From: Acidovorax sp. KKS102
GTDB taxonomy: Bacteria > Pseudomonadota > Gammaproteobacteria > Burkholderiales > Burkholderiaceae_C
DNA length: 64,000 nucleotides
Assembly (NCBI RefSeq): GCF_000302535.1
Contig: NC_018708.1
Location: 62,001-126,000, forward strand
Reading direction: 5' to 3'
The notes below the pieces were generated by a model that did not search any database, was not told the DNA's origin, and was given only the letters and a program-made list of their open reading frames with translations. The stretch's first letter is position 1. Each line of letters opens with the position of its first letter. A program made the translations under genes and the position numbers. Below are positions 25,448 to 34,377 of the stretch, piece by piece.

Positions 25448-27115
25448 ATGAATCTCTTCTCGCTCATGCGGCAGTTCACCATACGTTTGCGCATGCTGGG
25501 TGCCATTGGCGTGGTGCTGGGGCTGCTGGGGCTGCTGGGGGGCGCGGGCATGCTGGGCATGTTCCGCATCCACAACATGAGCCAGGACTTCATGGACCAC
25601 TCGTTCGCCGAGGTGGGTTACATGGCCGAGCTGCGGGGCGAGATGGGTGCCATCCGCCAGTTCGAGAAGGACATGATCATTGGCTACGAAAAGCCCGAAG
25701 CCGTGAAAGCCGCGCAGGCCAAGTGGGTGGAGAGCCAAGACAAGGCCAAGAAGATTGCCAACAAGTTCCTGGAAGGTGAGGAGGACTCTGACAACCCGGT
25801 GGTGCGCAACATCGTCAAGCGCCTGGACAGCTACCGCGAGCTGTTTGCGCACGTGGCGCGCCAGCTGGAGGCGGGTGGCTACGACACCGCCACCATTGCC
25901 AACCGCATGAGCGGCAAGGCGGTGGCCGAGTTTGCCGAGGCCGACAAGCTGATGGCCGAGCTGGACGCGGTGCTGCGCGCCGAAGTAGCCAAGTCGGTGG
26001 CGCAGCAAAGCGAAGTGTCCAACCAGACCAAGTGGCTGTTTGTGCTGGCGGTGCTGATCACCGTGGTGGTGGTGGTGCCCACCACGCTGATGAACATGAA
26101 CTCCATCTGCAAGCCCCTCGAAGAAGCGCGCAAGATGGCCCAGGCCATTGCGGGCGGCGACCTGTCGCAGCACATTGCCGCCGAGGGCAAGGACGAAGTG
26201 GCCGACCTGCAGCGCGCGCTGCGCGACATGCAGCAAGGCCTGAGCGCACTGGTGGCGCAGGTGCGGGATGCCAGCGGCAACATCGCCACGGCCAGCCAGG
26301 AGATCGCCACGGGCAATCAGGACCTGTCGCAACGCACCGAGCAGACGGCCAGTAACGCGCAAGAAGCTGTGTCTTCGCTGTCGCAGCTCACGTCCACGGT
26401 GCAACAGACGGCGTCGTCGTCGCAGATGGCGAACCAGCTCGCCGCGTCGGCCTCGCAGATGGCCACGCACGGTGGCGGCGTGGTACAGCAGGCCGTGGCC
26501 AGCATGCATGAGATTTCGACATCGAGCCGCAAGATCGGCGACATCATCGGCCTGATCGACTCCATCGCCTTCCAGACCAACATCCTGGCGCTGAACGCGG
26601 CCGTGGAAGCGGCCCGCGCAGGCGAGCAGGGCCGGGGCTTTGCGGTGGTGGCCAGCGAGGTGCGCAGCCTGGCGCAGCGCAGTGCGGCGGCGGCCAGCGA
26701 CATCAAGGGCCTGATCCAGAGCAGCGTGACGGCCGTGGACGGCGGCGTGCGCCACGTGGAAGAAGCGGGCACGGCCATGAAGGACATCGTGAGCAGCGTG
26801 CAGCGCGTGGGCGACATCATTGGCGAGATCACGGCCGCAGCGTCCGAGCAATCGGCTGGCATTGGCCAGGTGAACAGCTCCGTGGGCGAGATCGACCGCA
26901 TGACGCAGCAGAACGCGGCGCTGGTGGAAGAATCTGCCGCCGCTGCCGAGTCGCTGCGCGAGCAGGCCGCGCGCCTGTCGCACGTGGTGCAGCAGTTCCG
27001 TCTGGCCGAATCGGCCGGTGGCTATGGCCACGGCGGCGCAGTGGCTGCCCCCTATGCAGACCAGGCGCCCCAGGCGCTGGCTGCAGGTCCTGTGCAGGCA
27101 CGCCTGACGCACTGA
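25448..27115 (+). CDS. Methyl-accepting chemotaxis protein
   Basis: A 555-aa inner-membrane chemoreceptor: first membrane helix at about residues 16-38 ([18 protein letters not shown]), a periplasmic four-helix-type sensor (about 40-190) rich in charged residues, second helix [20 protein letters not shown] (about 197-216), a HAMP domain, then the signalling hairpin with [20 protein letters not shown] and [17 protein letters not shown]. No CheR-docking pentapeptide is evident at the C-terminus. It stands alone with a strong terminator downstream. The ligand is not predictable. Confidence 0.92.
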   Translation: MNLFSLMRQFTIRLRMLGAIGVVLGLLGLLGGAGMLGMFRIHNMSQDFMDHSFAEVGYMAELRGEMGAIRQFEKDMIIGYEKPEAVKAAQAKWVESQDKAKKIANKFLEGEEDSDNPVVRNIVKRLDSYRELFAHVARQLEAGGYDTATIANRMSGKAVAEFAEADKLMAELDAVLRAEVAKSVAQQSEVSNQTKWLFVLAVLITVVVVVPTTLMNMNSICKPLEEARKMAQAIAGGDLSQHIAAEGKDEVADLQRALRDMQQGLSALVAQVRDASGNIATASQEIATGNQDLSQRTEQTASNAQEAVSSLSQLTSTVQQTASSSQMANQLAASASQMATHGGGVVQQAVASMHEISTSSRKIGDIIGLIDSIAFQTNILALNAAVEAARAGEQGRGFAVVASEVRSLAQRSAAAASDIKGLIQSSVTAVDGGVRHVEEAGTAMKDIVSSVQRVGDIIGEITAAASEQSAGIGQVNSSVGEIDRMTQQNAALVEESAAAAESLREQAARLSHVVQQFRLAESAGGYGHGGAVAAPYADQAPQALAAGPVQARLTH

Positions 27116-27140
27116 CCGCGCCAGGCCTTTTGTTTCGACG

Positions 27141-27172
27141 AGCCCCGCAGGCCTGGTCTGCGGGGCTTTTTT
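27141..27172 (+). terminator. Rho-independent terminator of the chemoreceptor gene
   Basis: GCCCCGCAG and CTGCGGGGC pair around a 7-base loop and are followed by TTTTTT, 26 bp after the stop codon. Confidence 0.88.
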
Positions 27173-27269
27173 GTGGGCGGTGCTGCCCGGCGGTTTATTG
27201 ACCTGCGTCATGGGCGCACCGGGGAGCGCGTGGCACCCTTGGGGCCTTGTTGAACCTGGGGAGTGCGCC

Positions 27270-27857
27270 ATGTCGTCGATCAGTCTGCGAACCATTCGCG
27301 AGGAGCATGCGTCGCTCGCAGCGGTGCTGCACTCGCTGCGCCTGATGCTGGACCAGGGCCCGGGTGACGAGCCTGCTGCGTTCTTTGACGTGATGCGGGC
27401 GATGCTGTTCTACATCGACGAGTTTCCCGAGCGGCAGCACCACCCCAAGGAGTCGCAGTGGCTGTTCCCCAAGGTGGCCGAGCGCTCACCCCAGGCGGCC
27501 GAGGCCATCGCCCAGCTGGAGCGAGACCATGCCGGCGGCGAGGCCGCGGTGCGCGAACTGCAGCACCTGCTGCTGGGCTGGGAGCTGATGGGCGATGCGC
27601 GCCGCGAGGCGTTTGCGCTGGCGCTGGAGCGCTACATCCGCTTTTACCTGGAGCACATGCGGCTGGAAGAAACCGTGGTGCTGCCCGCCGCGCAGGAGGC
27701 CCTGCAGCCGGGCGACTGGACCGCCATCGACGCGGCCTTTGCCAGCAACACCAACCCGCTGGCACCCGGCAAGCCGCGCGATGCGGCGTACGACCGCCTG
27801 TTCACCCGCATCGTGATGCGGGCGCCGAGCCCAATCGGGCTCGGTTCACCCTCCTGA
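27270..27857 (+). CDS. Hemerythrin domain-containing protein
   Basis: A 195-aa four-helix bundle likely to hold a di-iron site. Candidate ligands are in order: H in IREEHASL (about residue 12), HHPKE (about 60), LERDH (about 90) and YLEHMRLEE (about 130). Such cytoplasmic proteins bind O2 or act in iron/NO responses. ATG 27270 with GGGGAG upstream is preferred over an earlier in-frame start in the terminator region. It is followed convergently by the Old Yellow Enzyme gene. Confidence 0.87.
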   Translation: MSSISLRTIREEHASLAAVLHSLRLMLDQGPGDEPAAFFDVMRAMLFYIDEFPERQHHPKESQWLFPKVAERSPQAAEAIAQLERDHAGGEAAVRELQHLLLGWELMGDARREAFALALERYIRFYLEHMRLEETVVLPAAQEALQPGDWTAIDAAFASNTNPLAPGKPRDAAYDRLFTRIVMRAPSPIGLGSPS

Positions 27858-27881
27858 GCGGCAGCGCCGCTCGGTGGAGAC

Positions 27882-28985
27882 TCAGGCGCTGAGCGCCGGG
27901 TAGTCCGTGTACCCCTCGGCCCCGCCGCCGTACAGCGTGGCGCGGTTCACCTCGTTGAGCGGGGCGTTGGCCTTCAGGCGCGCCACCAGGTCGGGGTTGG
28001 CGATGAAGGGGCGGCCAAAGGCCACGATGTCGGCACCGTTGGCCAGGGCGGCATCGGCCAGTTCGCGCGTGTAGGCGTTGTTGACCATCCAGGCACCCTT
28101 GCCACCCGCTGCGCGGTAGGCGGCCTTGAGGGCGGCGTAGTCAAACGGGCGGCCTTCCACCTCGCGCGGGCCGCCGGTGGCGCCTTCGATCACGTGGATG
28201 TAGGCAAGGCCCAGGGGCGCCAGCTGGCGCACCACATGGTCGAACAGCGGCTGCGGATCGGCGTCCACGATGTCGTTGGCGGGGGTGACGGGCGACAGGC
28301 GGATGCCGGTGCGGCCGCCGCCGATTTCCTCGACGATGGCGCGGGTCACTTCCAGCAGCAGGCGCGCGCGGTTGGCGATGCTGCCGCCATAGTCGTCGGT
28401 GCGCTGGTTGGCACCGGTCTTGAGGAACTGGTCGATCAGGTAGCCGTTGGCTGCGTGGATTTCCACACCGTCAAAGCCCGACGCAATCGCGTTGCGTGCA
28501 GCGTGGCGGTAGTCCTGCACGATGCCGGGGATCTCTTCGGCATCGAGTGCGCGGGGCATGGACGTGGGTGTGAAGGTGGGCACGCCGTCCTTGATGAGCA
28601 CGGTCTTGGTGTGGGCCTGCACGGCCGAGGGCGCGACGGGGGCGGCGTTGCCCGGCTGCAGGTCGGTGTGCGAGACGCGGCCCACATGCCACAGCTGCAC
28701 CACGATCTTGCCACCGGCATCGTGCACGGCGCGGGTCACCTTCTTCCAGCCGTCCAGCTGTTCGGTGCCATAGAGGCCCGGCACATCGGCATAGCCCTGG
28801 GCTTGCGGGCTGATGGCCGTGGCCTCGGAAATGATGAGACCGGCGCTGGCGCGCTGTGCGTAGTAGGTGGCGACCAGGTCGGTGGGGATGGCTTCGGGCG
28901 AGCGGTTGCGCGTGAGCGGCGCCATGGCAATGCGGTTGGCCAGCTGGAGGTCGCCCGCGCGGGTGGGTTCAAACAAAGAGGTCAT
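27882..28985 (-). CDS. Old Yellow Enzyme family flavin oxidoreductase (NemA-like)
   Basis: FMN-dependent NAD(P)H ene-reductase. Family landmarks: MAPLTRNRSP (residues 20-30), QLWHVGRVSH, GFDGVEIHAANGYLIDQFL with the paired His-Asn that bind the substrate (about 180), NQRTDDYGGS, and the phosphate site ADIVAFGRPFIANPDL (about 325). I start at ATG 28985 (SLFEPTRAGDL), giving 367 aa, the usual length; a longer frame runs into the upstream inverted-repeat element. Substrate is probably an activated alkene, nitroester or quinone. Confidence 0.9.
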   Translation of the reverse strand: MTSLFEPTRAGDLQLANRIAMAPLTRNRSPEAIPTDLVATYYAQRASAGLIISEATAISPQAQGYADVPGLYGTEQLDGWKKVTRAVHDAGGKIVVQLWHVGRVSHTDLQPGNAAPVAPSAVQAHTKTVLIKDGVPTFTPTSMPRALDAEEIPGIVQDYRHAARNAIASGFDGVEIHAANGYLIDQFLKTGANQRTDDYGGSIANRARLLLEVTRAIVEEIGGGRTGIRLSPVTPANDIVDADPQPLFDHVVRQLAPLGLAYIHVIEGATGGPREVEGRPFDYAALKAAYRAAGGKGAWMVNNAYTRELADAALANGADIVAFGRPFIANPDLVARLKANAPLNEVNRATLYGGGAEGYTDYPALSA

Positions 28986-29427
28986 GGTGAGAAGTCCTGG
29001 AGAAAGGCGATGTGCCAAAAAAGCAGCAAAGAGCCTGTTGACGATCTCCCAGGGGTCGCGCAGCGGTCTTTGCGGGATGGGATGCAAGGCGCGGTGCGCA
29101 GTGGATAGCCCCGGCTATCCACAAGCGCCGCAACGCCGCAGACCGCCCGCAAAGACCACTGCCCGAAGGGTTGGAGCGAAATCGGGTGATTGGACGCCCC
29201 AGCTGCTTGCATGGGCATGAGCCCATGCGGCGCATCCGAAGCATCCACTCATCCCGATTGCGCTCCAACGCGATCCCCTGCGAGATCGCCAACAGGCTCT
29301 TGGAGCTTAATGCTGCAGCGCAAAACGTGCAGCACACTGGCGTCAACAAGGGCTCCGGTTTTGTGTTACCCCGTGCTGTCCCGGCGGCGCAAGCGGCGCG
29401 GGTGCGGTTGCATGAGAATGGACCGCC
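28986..29427. other. Intergenic region dominated by a nested inverted-repeat element
   Basis: The 442 bp between the divergent OYE and MFS genes hold a 273-bp element (29029-29301, separate entry) and short flanks. Open reading frames here are by-products of the inverted repeats. Promoters of both genes must lie in the flanks, which I could not resolve. Confidence 0.5.
29029..29301. repeat. 273-bp nested inverted-repeat (MITE-like) element
   Basis: Outer arms begin AAGAGCCTGTT at 29029 and end AACAGGCTCTT at 29301, with similarity continuing through CGATCTC.CAGGGG. Inside are at least three more hairpins: GTGGATAGCC/GGCTATCCAC (about 29100-29122), GCGGTCTTTGCGGG/CCCGCAAAGACC, and TTGGAGCGAAATCGGG/CCCGATTGCGCTCCAA enclosing GCATGGGC/GCCCATGC. 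No coding content fits. It looks like a non-autonomous palindromic element or a composite of two. Confidence 0.7.
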
Positions 29428-30654
29428 ATGCCCTCGCCACCGCCCTCCGCACCGCTTTCCATCTCCCCGTTGCGCAGCCTGTGGCTCGCCGTGGCCCTGT
29501 CGATGGGCGCCGCCATCTCGCTGGGCATCACGCGGTTTGCCTATGCCTTGTTGCTGCCGCCCATGCGCGAAGACCTGGGCTGGTCGTACACGCTGGCCGG
29601 GGGCATGAACACGGCGAATGCGCTGGGCTACTTGCTCGGTGCTCTGGTCACGCCCTGGCTGTTGCGGCGCGCGGCTCCGGGCGCAGTGCTGGTGGTGGGC
29701 GCCGTGATGGCCACGGTATTCATGGGCCTGAGCGGATTTTTCACGCAGGCAACGCCCTTGCTGGCGCAGCGCCTGCTGGCCGGTGGGGCCAGTGCGCTGG
29801 TGTTCATTGCCGGGGGCCTGCTCGCGGCGCGGCTGGGTGCGCAGGTGCCGGGGCGCAGCGGATTGCTGCTGGGCCTGTACTATGGCGGCACGGGCTGGGG
29901 TATCAGCCTGTCGGCCTTGTTGGTGCCTGCGGTGCTGGGCGTGGCGCCTGCGCCGCATGGCTGGACCTGGGCCTGGTGGGCGCTCGCGTTGGCCTGCGTG
30001 GCGGCCACGCTGGCGCTGCTGTGGCCAGCGCGCGTGTTGAGCGGGCTGGCTGCACCTGTGGCCGCGGCATCCGGGACCACACCGTCGGCTGCAGCGCCCG
30101 ACCGTGTGCGCTGGCGGGCGCTGGCCCCTGCGCTGCTGGGTTACGGCCTGTTTGGTGTGGGCTATATCGGCTACATGACCTTTGTGGTGGCGCTGCTGCG
30201 CGAGCAGGGGCGGGGTGCGGGCGAGGTGACGCTGTTCTACGCCCTCCTGGGGCTGGCCGTGGTGCTGTCGTCGCGCATCTGGGCCGGGCTGCTGGACCGC
30301 AGCCGGGGCGGTGAGGCGCTGGCGCGCCTGAATGCGCTGCTGGGCGTGGCCACCATCCTGCCCGCCATCACGGGCGCGTGGCCGGTGGTGCTGGCCTCGG
30401 GGCTGTTGTTTGGCGGGGTGTTTTTGTCGGTGGTGGCATCGACCACGGCGCTGGTGCGGCACAACCTGCCGCAGGCGCTGTGGGCCAGCGGCATCAGCGC
30501 GTTCACCATCGTGTTTGCGGCCGGTCAGATCGTGGGGCCCACGGTGGTGGGCTGGATCGCCGACGGGCCCGGGGGCCTGGCGCGCGGGCTGGTGTTCTCG
30601 GCCTGCGCGTTGTGGGTGGGGGCGCTGGTGGCGTGGCGGCAGAAGCCGCTGTAG
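29428..30654 (+). CDS. MFS transporter, YbfB/YjiJ-like
   Basis: A 408-aa inner-membrane carrier with about 12 hydrophobic segments. GITRFAYALLLPPMREDLGWS (residues 33-53 in part) and MNTANALGYLLGAL match the YbfB/YjiJ family, whose substrates are unknown. The segment after helix 6 (about 205-225) is a cytoplasmic Ala/Thr-rich loop. No operon partner is visible. Confidence 0.82.
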   Translation: MPSPPPSAPLSISPLRSLWLAVALSMGAAISLGITRFAYALLLPPMREDLGWSYTLAGGMNTANALGYLLGALVTPWLLRRAAPGAVLVVGAVMATVFMGLSGFFTQATPLLAQRLLAGGASALVFIAGGLLAARLGAQVPGRSGLLLGLYYGGTGWGISLSALLVPAVLGVAPAPHGWTWAWWALALACVAATLALLWPARVLSGLAAPVAAASGTTPSAAAPDRVRWRALAPALLGYGLFGVGYIGYMTFVVALLREQGRGAGEVTLFYALLGLAVVLSSRIWAGLLDRSRGGEALARLNALLGVATILPAITGAWPVVLASGLLFGGVFLSVVASTTALVRHNLPQALWASGISAFTIVFAAGQIVGPTVVGWIADGPGGLARGLVFSACALWVGALVAWRQKPL

Positions 30655-30737
30655 CACAATGGGGTTTTGGCCGCGCGTCGAGCTACGTGCTCCCAATCGA
30701 TACTGGCGGGGCCTAGGCCAGGAACGCCGAGCAAGGG

Positions 30738-30812
30738 CCGCCCCGGAGCGAGGGCGTTGTCCCCCTGCCCGCGTAGCGAGAGCGGGGGGAAGGCGCGCAG
30801 CGCCTCAGGGGA
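30738..30812. repeat. GC-rich intergenic repeat with hairpins
   Basis: CCCCCTGCCCGC, GTAGCGAGAGCGGGGGG and GGCGCGCAGCGCC form adjacent stem-loops after the MFS gene and before the 3' end of the GST gene. Similar GC-rich text occurs at 10029 and downstream of parB near 41715. Confidence 0.45.
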
Positions 30813-30818
30813 GTGTCC

Positions 30819-31427
30819 CTATTTCAGCAAGCCTTCGGCCTTCATGGCCGCCTGCACTGCGGGGCGGGCACCCACGCGTTCGCGGTAGGCCGCCAGGTTG
30901 GCCAGGCCGGAGATGTCGAGCTTGGTGGGTTGCGTCCAGTTGGTCACGGTGAACAGGTAGCCGTCGGCCACGGTGAACTGGTCGCCCATCAGGTACTGCT
31001 TGCCGGCGAGCTGGCTGTCCACCCACTGCAGGCGCTGCAGCAGGCGCTCGCGCACCATGGGCTTGTACTCCTCGGGGGTGGCGGGGTTGAACAGGGGGCT
31101 GAAGCCCTTGTGCAGCTCGGTGCCGATGAAGGTCAGCCACTCTTGCAGGCGGTAGCGCGCCAGGGTGCCGTTGGCGGGGGCGAGTTGTTTGTCGGGCACC
31201 TGGTCGGCAATGTATTGCACGATGGCCGGGCCTTCGCGCAGGCGCTCGCCGTTGTCCAGCTCCAGCACGGGCACGTAGCCCAGCGCATTGATGGTGTAGT
31301 AGTCGGTGCCGTCCTGCAGCTTGTGGCTCTTGGTGCTGGCCAGCACGGGGGTGTAGGCCAGGCCGGCCTCTTGCAGGGCGATGTGGGGGGACAGGGAGCA
31401 GGCGCCGGGGGAGTAGTAAAGCTTCAT
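30819..31427 (-). CDS. Glutathione S-transferase
   Basis: A 202-aa two-domain protein: thioredoxin-like N-terminus KLYYSPGACSLSPHIALQEA with the Ser/Cys region that activates glutathione, NALGYVPVLELDNG and EGPAIVQYIAD for the glutathione site, then the all-helical C-terminal domain. The SPGACS start is typical of bacterial beta-class enzymes. It is followed upstream by a 193-bp gap with GC-rich repeat debris. Detoxification substrate is unknown. Confidence 0.92.
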   Translation of the reverse strand: MKLYYSPGACSLSPHIALQEAGLAYTPVLASTKSHKLQDGTDYYTINALGYVPVLELDNGERLREGPAIVQYIADQVPDKQLAPANGTLARYRLQEWLTFIGTELHKGFSPLFNPATPEEYKPMVRERLLQRLQWVDSQLAGKQYLMGDQFTVADGYLFTVTNWTQPTKLDISGLANLAAYRERVGARPAVQAAMKAEGLLK

Positions 31428-31620
31428 GGATCGGTCCTTGAAAACAGTCGGGAACCGCAGATCCTATGCGCTGCGCAGCTTTTTTGCTGGCGGCCGATGT
31501 TGCACAGGCCGCCGGGGGCGGACACTGGCACGGCCTGAGCCATTGCCGCCGTGGAGGAGCCGCCCCGCCGCTCGTGCGGCGTCCCTCTGGGTGGAGGGCG
31601 CCCAAGGCGACACAGGGTTG

Positions 31621-32394
31621 TTAGGTGTTGTAGCCTGGCAGGTCGCGCTGCACCTTGCGCAGCAGCGCGGGCCAGGCAAAGGCACCGCCCAGGCCGCCGG
31701 TCTGCACGCGCATGGCCTGGGCCACGCCGCTCACGATCTGCGGGTTCACCTGCGTCAGTTCGCCGCCAGCCTGCGCGTCGATCTGGATGCGGCAGGTGTT
31801 CTCGAAGGTGTACATGGACAGGAAGGCGTCGGCAATGGTCTTGCCCACCGTCAGCAGCCCGTGGTTGCGCAGCATGAGGAAGTTGGCATCGCCCAGGTCG
31901 GCCTGCAGGCGCGGCTTTTCCTCGTCGCGGAAGGCCACGCCTTCGTACTCGTGGTACGCCAGCGAGCCCAGCACAAAGGTGCTTTGCTGGCTGATGGGCA
32001 GCACGCCGCCCTTTTGCGCGCTCACGGCCACGCCAGCGCGGGTGTGGGTGTGCAGCACGCAGCCCGCCTCGGGCCGGGCCTCGTGCACGGCGCTGTGGAT
32101 CACGAAGCCTGCAGGGTTCACCGGGAAGGGCGATTCGTGCAGCTTGTTGCACTGCATGTCCACCTTGATCAGGCTCGACGCCGTGATCTCGTCGAACATG
32201 AGGCCGTAGGGGTTGATGAGGAAGTGGTGCTCACCCGCGCCCGACACCGACTCGGGCAGCTTGGCGCTGATGTGAGTGAAAACCAGGTCGCTCCAGCCGT
32301 ACAGCGCGACGAGCCGGTAGCAGGCGGCCAGGTCGCAGCGCAGCTGCCATTCTTCAGGGCTGACGCTGCCCTGCAGCGAGGGGATGTTGAGCAT
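31621..32394 (-). CDS. Class II aldolase/adducin family protein
   Basis: Zinc-dependent cytosolic enzyme fold. The zinc histidines are in CVLHTHTRAGVAVSA (about residues 108-122) and NHGLLTVGKT (about 180), with a catalytic acidic residue before them (PAGFVIHSAVHEARPEAG). I start at MLNIPSLQG (ATG 32394), with GGAG about eight bases upstream; the 257-aa length is normal. Many genomes annotate such genes only as adducin-like; the sugar or hydroxy-acid substrate is unknown. Confidence 0.88.
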   Translation of the reverse strand: MLNIPSLQGSVSPEEWQLRCDLAACYRLVALYGWSDLVFTHISAKLPESVSGAGEHHFLINPYGLMFDEITASSLIKVDMQCNKLHESPFPVNPAGFVIHSAVHEARPEAGCVLHTHTRAGVAVSAQKGGVLPISQQSTFVLGSLAYHEYEGVAFRDEEKPRLQADLGDANFLMLRNHGLLTVGKTIADAFLSMYTFENTCRIQIDAQAGGELTQVNPQIVSGVAQAMRVQTGGLGGAFAWPALLRKVQRDLPGYNT

Positions 32395-32504
32395 GGGTGG
32401 GTGTCTCCGGTGTTGTAGGTGGAAAGACACCACTGTAGGGCGGTGCGGTGGCCGGGTCTGTCAGGCAGGCTACACCCGTGGCCATGTGTGGGGTGTTTTA
32501 TGCT

Positions 32505-32546
32505 TCACTATTGATAGCAATAAAGGCAATATTCACTAACGCTACC
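32505..32546. repeat. Short Comamonadaceae-type repeat
   Basis: CACTATTGATAGCAATAAAG followed by GCAATATTCACTAACGCTACC keeps the ATTGATAG and AACGCTA boxes of the family. It lies in the gap upstream of the class II aldolase gene. Confidence 0.5.
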
Positions 32547-32641
32547 AGCCGGTTTGACCCGATTTTTGGTGTCTGTTGCCTTTGGCAGGCTCCACGGGCC
32601 GATGTGCCTTCCACCGGTCCGTACCCCACACCTGCCAGCGC

Positions 32642-33097
32642 TCAGCCGGCCTGCGGGATCGGGGCGCGCATGCCCGCGTTCAGCAGGTTCCAGGCGTTGA
32701 TGACGGCGATGGCAAAGCCCAGGTCGGAAATCTCGGCGTCGGAGAACAGGGCCTTCAGCTTGGCGTATTCGTCATCGCTCGCGTCGCTGTGGGGCGTGGC
32801 GGTGATGATCTCGGCCCAGCGAAACGCGGCGCGTTCGCGTTCGCTGAAGAACGGGGCCTCGCGCCAGCCGGCCACGGCGTTGAGATGGCGCGGGTCGGCG
32901 CCGTCCTTGACGAGCGCGCTCCAGTGCATGTCCATGCAGTAGGCGCAGCCGTTGATCTGCGAAACGCGCAGGAACACCAGCTCGGCCAGCCGGGTGCCCA
33001 GCGGGCCTTTCTTGATGGTTTCAGAGACGTTGACCAGGCCCATGAAGGCCTTGGACGACAGTTGGTGGTAGGGCAGGCGGGCGCTGTGTTGCGACAT
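32642..33097 (-). CDS. AhpD-like carboxymuconolactone decarboxylase family protein
   Basis: A 151-aa helical protein with the redox motif NGCAYCMDMHW (CxxC with following His, about residues 50-60), as in AhpD alkylhydroperoxidases. Start ATG 33097 with AGGAG just upstream. Its promoter region carries the ECF41-type motif at 33216-33242, and the gene lies beside the ECF41-type sigma factor, the usual genetic pairing for that group. Likely role is in peroxide or electrophile handling, which is inferred. Confidence 0.9.
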   Translation of the reverse strand: MSQHSARLPYHQLSSKAFMGLVNVSETIKKGPLGTRLAELVFLRVSQINGCAYCMDMHWSALVKDGADPRHLNAVAGWREAPFFSERERAAFRWAEIITATPHSDASDDEYAKLKALFSDAEISDLGFAIAVINAWNLLNAGMRAPIPQAG

Positions 33098-33215
33098 GGA
33101 AATCTCCTGGGTGATGGCAAAGGGTTGTTGATGACGGTCGTGAAAGACGGCGCTGGTGCGGGGCCTTGTGGCGATGTCGCCATGTGGCTGCATTGCCGTC
33201 TTCCATACCCATCAA

Positions 33216-33242
33216 GACGCTGCGCCGTGCCGGGTTGTGACA
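33216..33242 (-). promoter_or_regulatory. ECF41-type promoter of the AhpD-like gene
   Basis: Reading the minus strand: TGTCACA (33242-33236), 16 bp, then CGTC (33219-33216). This matches the promoter motif reported for ECF41 sigma factors (TGTCACA ... CGTC). The same arrangement with identical spacing precedes the sigma gene itself. Confidence 0.75.
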
Positions 33243-33326
33243 GGAGGCCTGCTCTTTTTCTGCCCTGGCGCGCTTGCCGGGGCCGCCTGCGCAGCGGTTC
33301 GCACGAACAGCGCTGTCTCCGTGTCT

Positions 33327-34202
33327 TTACAGCGGTAGCGTGGCCGGGATGCCTGCCAGCTTGTCCGGGTTGCGCACGGCGTAGATGGCCATGATGCGCT
33401 CGCCATCGGTCACAAACGCCTGGGCCGACTCGATGCGCCCGTCCACATAGCGCAGCAGGCCCGGCTCGCCGTTGATGAGCGCCATGCGGTAGACCACCTG
33501 TGCGCCCAGGCGCCGGAACAGCGCCCAGTACAGGTTGGTGATGCGAAACGGCCCCACCAGCGGCTTGGGGAACGATGGCACCACACCGCCGCCGTCGCCG
33601 ATGAGCTGGGCGTCTTCGCTCAGCAGCGCCTCGATGGCGTGGCGGTCACCGCTCTGGGCGGCTTTCATGAAGCGTTGCAGCAACTGGTGGTGCACCGCCT
33701 GCGGCACCTCGAAGCGGGTGCGCGCCTGCTGCACACGCTCGCTGGCGCGGTGCACCATCTGGCGGCAGCTGGCCTCGGTCTTGCCCAGCTGGGCGGCGAT
33801 CTCGGGGTAGTCGTAGTCGAACACCTGGCGCAGCAAAAAGGCCGCGCGCTCCTCCGGCCCCAGCCGCTCCAGCACGTACAGAAAGGCCACCGACAGCTCG
33901 CCCGCCAGCTCGGCGGCCGACTCGGGCGTGTGGGCGTCCAGCTCCACCAGCGGCTCGGGCAGCCACCAGCCCACATAGGCCTCGCGCTCGGCCTTGAGCG
34001 CGCGCAGCCGGTCAATGGACAGCCGCGTGACGATGGTCACCAGCCAGGCCTCGGCCGACTGCAGGGTGCTGGCGTCGGTGCGGCTCCAGCGCAGCCAGGC
34101 GTCCTGCAGCACATCCTCGGCATCGGCCCGCACGCCCAGCATGCGGTAAGCAATGCCAAAGAGGCGAGGGCGCAGGGTGGTGAACGGGTCGGTGGTGGTC
34201 AT
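33327..34202 (-). CDS. ECF41-family RNA polymerase sigma factor
   Basis: A 291-aa extracytoplasmic-function sigma factor: region 2 (RLFGIAYRMLGVRADAEDVLQDAW, residues 12-35 in part), region 4 (DYPEIAAQLGKTEASCRQMVHRA, about 125-150), then a SnoaL-like C-terminal domain (about 170-290) that defines ECF41 and replaces an anti-sigma factor as the internal regulator. The start ATG 34202 agrees with the family; a longer frame upstream lies beyond its own promoter motif. Target genes are itself and the AhpD-like gene, judged by matching promoters. Confidence 0.92.
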   Translation of the reverse strand: MTTTDPFTTLRPRLFGIAYRMLGVRADAEDVLQDAWLRWSRTDASTLQSAEAWLVTIVTRLSIDRLRALKAEREAYVGWWLPEPLVELDAHTPESAAELAGELSVAFLYVLERLGPEERAAFLLRQVFDYDYPEIAAQLGKTEASCRQMVHRASERVQQARTRFEVPQAVHHQLLQRFMKAAQSGDRHAIEALLSEDAQLIGDGGGVVPSFPKPLVGPFRITNLYWALFRRLGAQVVYRMALINGEPGLLRYVDGRIESAQAFVTDGERIMAIYAVRNPDKLAGIPATLPL

Positions 34203-34238
34203 GGCAATGGCGGCGGTGGAGTGCTTCAGTGAAGCACA

Positions 34239-34265
34239 GACGGCGCATACCTGCAGTTTGTGACA
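34239..34265 (-). promoter_or_regulatory. ECF41-type autoregulatory promoter of the sigma gene
   Basis: TGTCACA (34265-34259 on the minus strand), 16 bp, CGTC (34242-34239), ending 37 bp before the sigma gene start. Sequence and spacing equal those at 33216-33242. Confidence 0.75.
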
Positions 34266-34278
34266 GCCTCGCTTGCAA

Positions 34279-34322
34279 CTACTATTTTGATAGCTGCTGG
34301 CGCATGTGGCACTTGCGCTTGG
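34279..34322. repeat. Short Comamonadaceae-type repeat
   Basis: ACTATTTTGATAGCTGCTGG followed by CGCATGTGGCACTTGCGCTTG is a recognisable family copy between the sigma promoter and the small cysteine-cluster gene. Confidence 0.55.
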
Positions 34323-34377
34323 GGTCACTTTGGGGCTTGAAACACCTACATTGCTTCTCGGGGCCCCGCAAGACCGG

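Noticed and set aside
29029-29301. tRNA or structured RNA gene
   Set aside because: The hairpins do not form a cloverleaf or any known RNA family I can recognise; symmetric nested arms point to a repeat element.
28969-30696. 575-codon minus-strand frame opposite the MFS gene
   Set aside because: Composition is Arg/Gln/His-rich without domains; the MFS gene on the plus strand has helices and family motifs.
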